From contig WQXX01000007.1 in NCBI GenBank assembly GCA_009781535.1, positions 1 through 19,969 on the forward strand: 19,969 bases of DNA. The letters are read 5' to 3'. The stretch is from Coriobacteriia bacterium (GTDB lineage Bacteria; Actinomycetota; Coriobacteriia; Coriobacteriales; UBA8131). How positions within the stretch are numbered: the stretch's first letter is position 1; every line of letters begins with the position of its first letter. The translations under genes and the position numbers were made by a program. Below are positions 14,233 through 19,969 of the stretch, piece by piece. The notes below the pieces were generated by a model. It was not told where the DNA came from and did no database searches. It saw only the letters and a program-made list of their open reading frames with translations.

Positions 14233-15108
14233 ATGAAGGCGATTATTCCCGCAGCAGGCTTGGGCACGCGCTTTTTGCCTATCACCAAAGCGCAGCCAAA
14301 AGAGATGTTGCCCGTTGTCGATCGTCCGGCTATACAATATGTTGTTGAGGAGGCGCTTGCTGCTGAGGTTTCTGAAGTTGTCATCATCAGCAACAACGAC
14401 AAACCTTCGATCGTCGAGCATTTTGCGCCGGCTCCTGCGATGGTGGATTTTCTTAACCGAAAAGGCAAAACGGCTTTTACCGCAGCGCTTGCCCACGCAG
14501 GCAGCCTGCCGGTGAGCTTTGCCCCCCAGCCGGAGCCGCTTGGTCTGGGGCACGCGGTACTGTGCGCTGCGGCAAAAATAGCCGAAGAACCTGACGAACC
14601 GTTTTATGTCCTGCTCGGCGACGTACTCGTGCCGGGCAACAACGTCCTTGTCCGCATGAAGGAAGCCAGCCAACGCCAGGGCGGTGCAAGCGTCATTGCG
14701 GTGTTTCAGGTACCGCCAAGCGAGGTCTCGCGTTTTGGCATCATCGACGGCGAGTCGGTTTCTACCTCTGATGAGGATTGCAAGGTGTGGCGCGTCAAAG
14801 CGCTGGTAGAAAAACCGTCGGTTGATACAGCTCCCAGCAATCTTGCGATCTTTGGTCGTTATCTGCTTACGCCTAAGGTCATGGACCTGCTTGCTACCAC
14901 ACCTTTTGGCGCAGGTGGAGAGATCCAACTGACTGATGCGCTCGTGATGCTGCTGGAACATGAGGAATTGTATGCTATCGAGATAGACGCCTCGGAAGGT
15001 TTTGATACAGGGACCATCGAGACCTGGCTTGAGACCACGATCCGCCTGGCGCTGCGCGACCCGAATCTTGCCCCTGTGGTACGCAATGCCATCAGCGCCG
15101 AGTCGTGA
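14233..15108 (+). CDS. galU: UTP-glucose-1-phosphate uridylyltransferase
   Basis: The 291-residue enzyme makes UDP-glucose from UTP and glucose 1-phosphate in the cytoplasm, feeding envelope polysaccharides and glycolipids. The nucleotidyltransferase signature GLGTRFLPITKAQPKEML is at residues 9-26, with Lys23 contacting the phosphates. GLGH at 104-107 and VEKP at 192-195 are family marks, and the length is normal. AGGGG, overlapping the tig stop, lies six bases before the ATG. The nine-base gap indicates a tig-galU transcript. The terminal codons Ser-Ala-Glu-Ser and the stop are part of a repeat copied again just before ychF. Confidence 0.93.
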   Translation: MKAIIPAAGLGTRFLPITKAQPKEMLPVVDRPAIQYVVEEALAAEVSEVVIISNNDKPSIVEHFAPAPAMVDFLNRKGKTAFTAALAHAGSLPVSFAPQPEPLGLGHAVLCAAAKIAEEPDEPFYVLLGDVLVPGNNVLVRMKEASQRQGGASVIAVFQVPPSEVSRFGIIDGESVSTSDEDCKVWRVKALVEKPSVDTAPSNLAIFGRYLLTPKVMDLLATTPFGAGGEIQLTDALVMLLEHEELYAIEIDASEGFDTGTIETWLETTIRLALRDPNLAPVVRNAISAES

Positions 15109-15190
15109 TTGTTGTATCTGGTCTCAAGGCTCGGCGATTGCGAAGTGCTACGTTACGCCGTACGCGCCGAGTCATAATTATTCTATCTAA
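15095..15190 (+). repeat. Two diverged copies of the galU 3' end
   Basis: The 27 bases from 15095, covering the last galU codons, the stop and what follows, recur from 15164 with about 21 matches. Five of the six differences are G in the gene copy and A in the downstream copy. Between them CTCGGCG (15130-15136) is complementary to CGCCGAG in both copies, so alternative hairpins can form before ychF. No U-run is present. Confidence 0.65.
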
Positions 15191-15201
15191 AGGGGTTTTG
15201 A

Positions 15202-16329
15202 ATGGGACTTTCGATAGGAATCGTCGGTTTGCCGAATGTGGGTAAGTCCACGCTGTTCACGGCTCTGACTAAAAAGGGCGGCATGGCGACCAAGTACCCG
15301 TTTGCTTCGAAAGAGGCGAACATCGGTACCGTGCCGGTACCCGATGTTCGCCTGGACGCCCTTGCCGCCATCGTCAAACCGACCCGCATCATGCCGGCAA
15401 CGGTGGAATTTGTCGATGTTGCCGGTTTGGTCAAAGGGGCCAACGATGGCGAAGGCATGGGAAACCAGTTCCTGGCAAGTATTCGTGAGACCGACGCCAT
15501 CATCGAGGTCCTGCGCTGCTTTACCGATGACGAGGTAGTGCACGTGACAGGTACGCCAGATCCGGCCAACGACAGCGAGATCATTAAGATGGAGCTGATC
15601 CTGGCAGATTTGGGCACCATCGAGCGAGCCTTGCCGCGGTTGGAAAAAGACGCGAAACGCAACAAGACCTTTGCGACCAAGGTAGAGGTTGTACGCGCGG
15701 TGCAGGAGTGGCTCGACGCAGGCAACCGTGCCATCAGCTTTGATTTTGCTAAGTTAAGTAGCAAATTAGACGGAGTGAACAACGCAAACGAAGCGCGCGC
15801 CCATATCTACGACTTGCACCTTCTAACGATGAAGCCTTTGCTATACGTAGCCAACATCGACGAAAGCAAGCTCGGCGATGCGGCCACCGAGGCAGGCGCA
15901 ATGGCGCCCATTGACGGCATCGAGCCGATACAGATCAGCGCAAAGATAGAAGCCGACATCGCCGAGCTTGCAGAAAGTTCGCCTGAAGACGCCGCGATAT
16001 TCATCGAGGAGCTGGGCCTGACCAGCACCAGTCTTGAGCGGCTGATCCAATCAGCCTATGCGCTGCTTGGGTTGCAATCCTACTTCACAGCAGGCGATTT
16101 TGAGGTCAAGGCGTGGACCATTCCCATCGGATCAAAGGCGCCCCAGGCTGCCGGCGTCATCCACTCGGATTTTGAGAAGGGTTTTATCAAAGCGGAGACC
16201 ATCAGCTACGAAGACTATATTGCTCATGGGGGAGAGGCAGGCTGCAAAGCGGTAGGCAGGCTGCGCATCGAGGGCAAGGAATATGTGGTCCAGGACGGGG
16301 ATGTGATGCATTTCCGTTTCGCACCGTGA
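15202..16329 (+). CDS. ychF: YchF/Obg-family redox-regulated ATPase
   Basis: The 375-residue protein belongs to the universally conserved YchF (OLA1) group of ribosome-linked P-loop proteins, which prefer ATP over GTP. The P-loop GLPNVGKS is at 9-16 and the switch motif DVAGL at 72-76. The fourth motif is NIDE at 218-221; NxxE in place of NKxD explains the ATP preference. A coiled region precedes the C-terminal TGS domain, which ends in VMHFRFAP. AAAGGGG precedes the ATG. The final codons are repeated in the following gap. Confidence 0.95.
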   Translation: MGLSIGIVGLPNVGKSTLFTALTKKGGMATKYPFASKEANIGTVPVPDVRLDALAAIVKPTRIMPATVEFVDVAGLVKGANDGEGMGNQFLASIRETDAIIEVLRCFTDDEVVHVTGTPDPANDSEIIKMELILADLGTIERALPRLEKDAKRNKTFATKVEVVRAVQEWLDAGNRAISFDFAKLSSKLDGVNNANEARAHIYDLHLLTMKPLLYVANIDESKLGDAATEAGAMAPIDGIEPIQISAKIEADIAELAESSPEDAAIFIEELGLTSTSLERLIQSAYALLGLQSYFTAGDFEVKAWTIPIGSKAPQAAGVIHSDFEKGFIKAETISYEDYIAHGGEAGCKAVGRLRIEGKEYVVQDGDVMHFRFAP

Positions 16330-16427
16330 TGCATTTCCGTTTTGCCATCCGCCGAGCCACAAAGCAATGAACCTGTTATCCAAAACGTAGACGTAATGCA
16401 TTTCCGTTTCGCAACGTAATGCATAAG
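16291..16427 (+). repeat. Repeated copies of the ychF 3' end
   Basis: About 44 bases covering the last codons of ychF and its stop (from 16291) recur from 16381, exactly 90 bases later, with eight changes, five of them G to A. Within each block the GATGCATTTCCGTTT motif is followed by a second start of the motif 23 bases on (16303 and 16326; 16393 and 16416). The copy would still read VMHFRFA if translated. No inserted gene lies between the copies. Confidence 0.8.
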
Positions 16428-16450
16428 AAGGCAATCCAGCGCTGATATGG

Positions 16451-16459
16451 TGGTAAAAT
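16451..16459 (+). promoter_or_regulatory. Possible extended -10 promoter of the lipoprotein gene
   Basis: TGG followed by TAAAAT (16454-16459, five of six to consensus) forms an extended -10 with no clear -35. Transcription would begin about 40 bases before the chosen ATG. Confidence 0.4.
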
Positions 16460-16505
16460 GTGACGTGCAAAACAGGTTGTGCGCTTCATTATCAAGAGGG
16501 TATTC

Positions 16506-17846
16506 ATGCAAAACGGTCGTAACAGGAACATCTTTCGTCGCGGTATCGCGGCGTTTCTCACTATTGTCATAGCGGCTTCTCTGCTTTCGGGATGCTCGCG
16601 TACCCTTTCACCCGGCGATACCAACTCGAACAACGGCAACAATACTGATGCGCAGGCAACTGCTGCCAGGGAAGATCTGGTGCGGACGAGCAAAATCTCC
16701 CGCTATTTCGAAAACATAAAAAACGACCCGCTCAGCCTTGCCGCCTTCATCAACTATATGCCTAAAGGCGCCGATGTACGACTGATGCCCTCGCAGTTTG
16801 TCAATCCTACGGAGGTTTCCAGTGACCTGCCGTTTTCTGATGTCGAGTTCGAGAATCTCGTAGCGCGGGCTATCATGCAACGCATCAACTATCTGGAGAT
16901 AATCGCCAACCTGACTCCAGGACAGATCATTTTCTTTGACACGATCCACGCGCATGTCTCCTTCTACTTTCGGTCGATAGGCGTCGAAAATAAACTCGTT
17001 ATCAACTATCTCGCTGCGGTATCAGGCGATTGTGTGGGCTTAGACTTTGAGGAGGAGCTTGAAGCTGCGCTTGACCTGTATGAACTCTCGGACCGTATCG
17101 TAGGTATCGCCATACTGCCTGCAACCACCGCCGTCGGTTATGATGCCTTTAACAGCCAGATGAGGGCAATCGATGAGGCGCTGATAGCCCGTGGATTTGC
17201 ATCAGCAGCAGAGATTGCCGCCATGCAAACTCCAAGCGTTTCGGTCGGAGCAAATGGGACGACCCAGGGTTTAGAGAAGGATCCTGATGAGGCTATCGAC
17301 GAGAGCAAGCAGGCTCCCAAGTTCTCGATAGCAATCGATGCATCGTTTATTGCAACCACCGAGAACTACGCAGCAGCCCTAAACCAGATCACGACAGCAC
17401 TGGACCTCGGCCATGCCTCCCGTATCGACTACGGCGCATCGATCGTGTATGAGATTGACACCTATGGCCTGCTTAAGCGTTTAGCGACTATGCCGATTTG
17501 TGTCACACTTGCCCCGATCCCAGATGCTGCAAGTTCCAATCCGCTTGCAGCTGATGCAAGCGGGTATGAGTTTTACTCATCGGCAGGAATCACCCTGTCA
17601 TTTGTCTCAAGCTCGTCAAGCGATGAATACCCTGACCTTTCCGCAGTCTTCGCGCAGATGGTTCGCGCTCATGACCTGAAATACAGCGACCTGAAGGCGC
17701 TTGCTTATAATTCCTTCGACGCTGCGTTCATCACGCCGGAACAGCGTGATGTCCAGCGTGAGCGGCTCGACGAAGCGTTTCTGGCATTCGAACGTGAGAT
17801 GGCTCAGACCATCGACGACCTCCAACTCTTAAGAACAACAAAGTAG
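16506..17846 (+). CDS. Adenosine deaminase-like lipoprotein lacking catalytic residues
   Basis: The start ATG 16506 follows AGAGGG by five bases. The 446-residue product has a lipoprotein signal with LLSGC, the lipidated Cys being residue 30. The mature part follows the pattern of extracellular adenosine deaminase/ADGF-type proteins. MPKGAD at 85-90 is where the family has MPKGADLHxH, but here VRLM follows, so both zinc His are absent (Arg92, Met94). FFDTIHAH matches the FFxTF segment. LGHASRIDYG at 302-310 replaces RIGHG (Tyr309 for His). AGITLSFVSSS at 360-370 replaces the STDD metal and catalytic site with Ser. I also see no HAGE motif. The C-terminal helices fit the family well. The likely reading is a folded but inactive surface protein, perhaps binding nucleosides. 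Homology is by eye. Confidence 0.65.
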   Translation: MQNGRNRNIFRRGIAAFLTIVIAASLLSGCSRTLSPGDTNSNNGNNTDAQATAAREDLVRTSKISRYFENIKNDPLSLAAFINYMPKGADVRLMPSQFVNPTEVSSDLPFSDVEFENLVARAIMQRINYLEIIANLTPGQIIFFDTIHAHVSFYFRSIGVENKLVINYLAAVSGDCVGLDFEEELEAALDLYELSDRIVGIAILPATTAVGYDAFNSQMRAIDEALIARGFASAAEIAAMQTPSVSVGANGTTQGLEKDPDEAIDESKQAPKFSIAIDASFIATTENYAAALNQITTALDLGHASRIDYGASIVYEIDTYGLLKRLATMPICVTLAPIPDAASSNPLAADASGYEFYSSAGITLSFVSSSSSDEYPDLSAVFAQMVRAHDLKYSDLKALAYNSFDAAFITPEQRDVQRERLDEAFLAFEREMAQTIDDLQLLRTTK

Positions 17847-17911
17847 AAGCCGTCTGGCAATTCGCCCGGCATGTTTGTCTGATATTTCCGCCCGGCTACG
17901 GATTCTTTGGC

Positions 17912-17939
17912 TTTACATAAAGAATAAGTATGCAATAAT
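17912..17939 (+). promoter_or_regulatory. Predicted gap promoter
   Basis: TTTACA (17912-17917) and AATAAT (17934-17939) are 16 bases apart and each matches consensus at five of six positions. The transcript would start near 17946 and carry the hairpin at 17961-17981. Confidence 0.55.
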
Positions 17940-17960
17940 TCACCTACTAGGTCATGCAAC

Positions 17961-17981
17961 GCCGCACTACGGTGGTGCGGC
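17961..17981 (+). other. Hairpin in the gap leader
   Basis: GCCGCAC (17961-17967) pairs with GTGCGGC (17975-17981) around a seven-base loop. It lies about 15 bases after the predicted transcript start and 10 before the AGAGG ribosome site. It has no U-run, so a role in message stability is more likely than termination. Confidence 0.5.
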
Positions 17982-18002
17982 TTACGAGATGAGAGGCGCT
18001 CT

Positions 18003-19097
18003 ATGGAAAACACACTTTTCATGGCAGGTCTGGGCGGTAGGATTTTCAATTGCACACTTCGTGCGCTCGCAAATCAAGGAAAAATCACACAGTTAAAAGG
18101 CGTTAGTGCTTCAGGGCAAAAGAACCTTGACGAGATCGCTGAAAAGATTCAGCACGACTCGACACACAGGTACTTTCCGCTTGATGTTTGCGCCCGCGGC
18201 CTTAAGGAAGGCGAGGACCTGGGTGCAGGTCATCTGGGTTTTCTGGTCTTTATGACCAGCGGATCCTTCTTTGGCAACAAACCCTGCGATTACAAGCATG
18301 AGGTTCCGGTCTTTGGGCAACCTGATCCCTCGCTGCTGCCTTTGGCAGACTTGGGAATCGATGTTGCCATCGACGCTTCCGGTCGCTTCCTCACACGTGA
18401 GAAAGCCGTGGCGTTTCTGAAGGCAGGCGCAAAGAAGGTCGTCATGAGCGCCCCGGCAAAGGATGACACACCTTTGGTCATCTACGGCATCAACAACGAG
18501 GTCGACACAGGGCTTGACGTGGTATCGCGCGCCAGTTGTACCACGACCTGCGCGGCGCCTATTGTCAAGGCGCTTGGTGACAAGTACGGTATGCCTCGCA
18601 ACATCTTCCTCAACACCACCCATGCGGTAACCAACTCACAGCTCAGTCTTGACGGTAACAGCGCAAGCTTTGCCAATGGCTTTGGGTGCATGGACAATAT
18701 CGTTGTGACGAGCACCGGTGCGACAAAAAGCCTCAAGATCATGTTCCCGGAGATTGGCAACACGACCGGTATCTCCTGTCGCGTGCCGGTAACCGATGGT
18801 TCGATCTGCTGCCTCGTCATGTCGTTTGACGAGTCCATGAAAGGTAAGATCACGCGGGAGGATGTCATCGAAACCCTGAGGGAATATGAGAAGGATCATC
18901 CGCTCAACATCCGCGTGAGCCATCGCAAGACCATGATTTCTACCTATGTCATTGGGCGGGGAATCGGCAGCATCGTAGCTCCGGGCCAGGTCGAGGTGCA
19001 CGACAATATCGTGCATGTCATTGCCGGTTACGATAATGAGTACGGCTACGCATATCTGCTGGCGCTGTCTGCATTGAATTGCCCCTTGCCTGCATAG
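18003..19097 (+). CDS. gap: Divergent glyceraldehyde-3-phosphate dehydrogenase
   Basis: The 364-residue protein has the catalytic Cys179 in ASCTTTC and the partner His207 in HAVTNSQ, both as in GAPDH. So are TSTGA, GISCRVP and the C-terminal GYDNEYGY. It departs from the family in several places. The NAD-binding GFGRIGR is replaced by GLGGRIFN. ASCTTN has Thr for Asn. The Arg usually found before NIIPTSTGA is missing in GFGCMDNIVVTSTGA. It is some 30 residues longer than usual. It may be the glycolytic enzyme of this lineage or a paralogue with another aldehyde substrate or cofactor. AGAGG lies six bases before the ATG and a promoter is visible. The gene stands alone. Confidence 0.82.
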   Translation: MENTLFMAGLGGRIFNCTLRALANQGKITQLKGVSASGQKNLDEIAEKIQHDSTHRYFPLDVCARGLKEGEDLGAGHLGFLVFMTSGSFFGNKPCDYKHEVPVFGQPDPSLLPLADLGIDVAIDASGRFLTREKAVAFLKAGAKKVVMSAPAKDDTPLVIYGINNEVDTGLDVVSRASCTTTCAAPIVKALGDKYGMPRNIFLNTTHAVTNSQLSLDGNSASFANGFGCMDNIVVTSTGATKSLKIMFPEIGNTTGISCRVPVTDGSICCLVMSFDESMKGKITREDVIETLREYEKDHPLNIRVSHRKTMISTYVIGRGIGSIVAPGQVEVHDNIVHVIAGYDNEYGYAYLLALSALNCPLPA

Positions 19098-19358
19098 GCA
19101 TAAAGCATGGCACAACATACAGCGCGACGTTGAGCGTGGTGTATGGCGTAGGGCACGGCGCACGCCCCTATGTAGCGTGCGGCGCAACGTTGGCACAGAG
19201 CACGACGTAGGGCACGGCTCAGAGCAAGGCACAGAGCACGACGTAGCGCACGGCACAGAGCACGATGTAGCGCACGAAGAAACGTAAGACGCAACGCACG
19301 ACGCAACGGCGCCAGCAAGCGGTGCCAGGACGTCTGCCAACAGAAACATTTTCAAAAA
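19098..19358. other. Repeat-filled gap between gap and gatC
   Basis: No gene is supported here. Most of it is made of short units rich in GCAC, GACG and GTAG. The clear part is the 12-bp array at 19192-19311; 19110-19191 has looser relatives of the same units. A long minus-strand frame across it reads as low-complexity Cys/Ser/Arg and is an effect of the repeats. Confidence 0.6.
19192..19311. repeat. Ten 12-bp tandem units, partly as 24-bp higher-order repeats
   Basis: The 120 bases divide exactly into ten 12-mers. Most alternate GGCACAGAGCAC with GACGTAGCGCAC, giving 24-bp units at 19192, 19228 and 19252. The last three 12-mers drift to GACGCAACGCAC. The array lies 95 bases behind the gap stop. 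Confidence 0.8.
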
Positions 19359-19391
19359 AAGCACCCGTGCGCCGTTGGCGCACGGGTGCTT
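19359..19391 (-). terminator. Strong hairpin with its U-run on the minus strand
   Basis: A perfect 15-bp stem (19359-19373 with 19377-19391) closes a GTT loop. The A-tract 19354-19360 gives a U-run only on the minus strand, so it looks like a terminator for leftward transcription, although no minus-strand gene lies to the right within the window. For rightward transcripts from gap it is a hairpin without a U-run. Its right arm touches the likely gatC promoter. Confidence 0.55.
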
Positions 19392-19395
19392 GCGG

Positions 19396-19401
19396 TAAAC
19401 T
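19396..19401 (+). promoter_or_regulatory. Possible -10 of the gatCA promoter
   Basis: TAAACT, preceded by GCGG, resembles the -10 seen before the ATPase and lipoprotein genes. A TTGGCG lies 15 bases upstream inside the hairpin. AAAAAGGAG at 19434-19442 is the ribosome site of gatC. Confidence 0.35.
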
Positions 19402-19446
19402 ATGCATCTGTATTTTTGGCGAGGCTCAGCTTTAAAAAGGAGTCGG

Positions 19447-19752
19447 ATGTACCTGACCGAACATGACGTGCGTGAGATAGCTTCGTACACACGAATCGCA
19501 CTTGAGGAAACCGAGGTCGCCCCCCTGACCGTCGAACTCAACACTATCATCGAAAACCTTAGGCCTATAACAGAGTATGACCTTACGGGGGTGGAGCCGA
19601 CCTATCATCCGATAGCAGGCCTTACCAACGTCATGCGTGATGACGTCGTAGTGCCTTGTCTGTCTCGTGAGGTCGCGATGGCAAGCGCATATGCGACCCA
19701 GGACGGCCAGTATCGTGTACCATCCATTCTCGGAGATGGTGGTGACCGATGA
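19447..19752 (+). CDS. gatC: Asp/Glu-tRNA amidotransferase subunit C
   Basis: The 101-residue protein is the small subunit that holds GatA and GatB together in the enzyme making Gln-tRNA(Gln), or Asn-tRNA(Asn), from the mischarged form. The N-terminal LTEHDVREIASYTRIAL helix and the D-x-T-G-V-E-P-T stretch followed by RDD are family features, and the length is normal. ATG 19447 sits behind AAAAAGGAG and is preferred over an upstream in-frame ATG at 19402. The stop overlaps the gatA start. Confidence 0.92.
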   Translation: MYLTEHDVREIASYTRIALEETEVAPLTVELNTIIENLRPITEYDLTGVEPTYHPIAGLTNVMRDDVVVPCLSREVAMASAYATQDGQYRVPSILGDGGDR

Positions 19753-19969
19753 ACCCTTCAGCCATGTCTATTGCCGAGATCCGCACAGGCTTGCAGAATC
19801 GGGACTTTTCTGCCCTTGAACTGGCAGACGCAGCTCTTGCTGCCATTGATGCGGGCGATAAAGCCGTCCACGCGTTTATCGAAGTAACGCCAGAGCTAGC
19901 GCGCAATGCCGCCGCCGCACTGGATGCATCGCTTGCGGCAGGCGTTTCAGCCGGCGCTGCGGCAGGCGC
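19749..19969 (+). CDS. gatA: Asp/Glu-tRNA amidotransferase subunit A (partial, N terminus)
   Basis: The gene begins at ATG 19749 in a four-base ATGA overlap with gatC and runs off the window. The visible 73 residues include SIAEIRTGLQNRDFSALELA and a HAFIEVT segment, the usual N-terminal helices of the amidase-family subunit that releases ammonia from glutamine. The Ser-cis-Ser-Lys catalytic residues lie beyond the window end. A partner gatB would be expected downstream. Confidence 0.92.
   Translation, partial: MNPSAMSIAEIRTGLQNRDFSALELADAALAAIDAGDKAVHAFIEVTPELARNAAAALDASLAAGVSAGAAAG

Noticed and set aside
13999..14961. 320-residue open frame on the minus strand
   Set aside because: It lies opposite tig and galU, both well supported, and its product is a basic low-similarity sequence typical of a shadow frame in GC-rich genes.
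16291..16427. Attachment site of an integrated element at the end of ychF
   Set aside because: The two copies are only 90 bases apart and enclose no integrase or cargo.
18636..19550. 304-residue minus-strand frame with a Cys/Ser-rich middle
   Set aside because: It covers the antisense of gap and the 12-bp repeat array. The Cys-rich part is the translated repeat, and there is no convincing start.

Overview
The window looks like a chromosomal segment of an anaerobic, moderately high-GC Actinomycetota bacterium, most likely from the Coriobacteriia. This is an inference. It rests on an oxygen-sensitive class III ribonucleotide reductase next to a cytochrome bd oxidase, a trigger factor of unusual sequence that I associate from memory with that class, two PspC-domain membrane proteins, and a surface protein with a sortase-like tail. 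No rRNA, tRNA, insertion sequence or CRISPR array was recognised.

Layout. Bases 1-2711 hold a possible C-terminal gene fragment on the plus strand and two minus-strand genes: a PflX-type radical SAM protein and a secreted, wall-anchored protein with glycine-rich repeats. The divergent gap 2712-3543 is packed with repeats and carries the cydAB promoter and a long structured leader. cydA and cydB follow (3544-6124) and end at a strong terminator. nrdD and nrdG (6441-9480) form an anaerobic dNTP-synthesis operon behind candidate NrdR boxes. An AT-richer insert (about 9481-11320) carries four 33-bp direct repeats and one AAA ATPase with a nuclease-like C-terminal domain. Next come a two-gene PspC operon (11323-12635), tig and galU (12841-15108), ychF (15202-16329), a lipoprotein that resembles adenosine deaminase but has lost its catalytic residues (16506-17846), a divergent GAPDH (18003-19097), and gatC plus the start of gatA (19447-19969, cut by the window end).

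How the genes fit together. CydAB removes oxygen at the membrane while NrdDG makes deoxynucleotides by glycyl-radical chemistry that oxygen destroys, which suits an anaerobe that meets traces of oxygen. Tig, YchF and GatCA serve protein synthesis and folding. GalU supplies UDP-glucose for envelope sugars. The PspC pair, the surface protein and the lipoprotein belong to the cell envelope.

The most unusual signals are: the four 33-bp iteron-like repeats before the ATPase; the apparently dead deaminase lipoprotein; repeats just downstream of three genes that copy each gene's own 3' end; a threefold duplicated promoter segment before cydA; inverted repeats of about 70 bp around the surface protein gene; and a perfect 15-bp hairpin inside the nrdG coding start. 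All assignments come from reading the sequence by eye. No database search was run.
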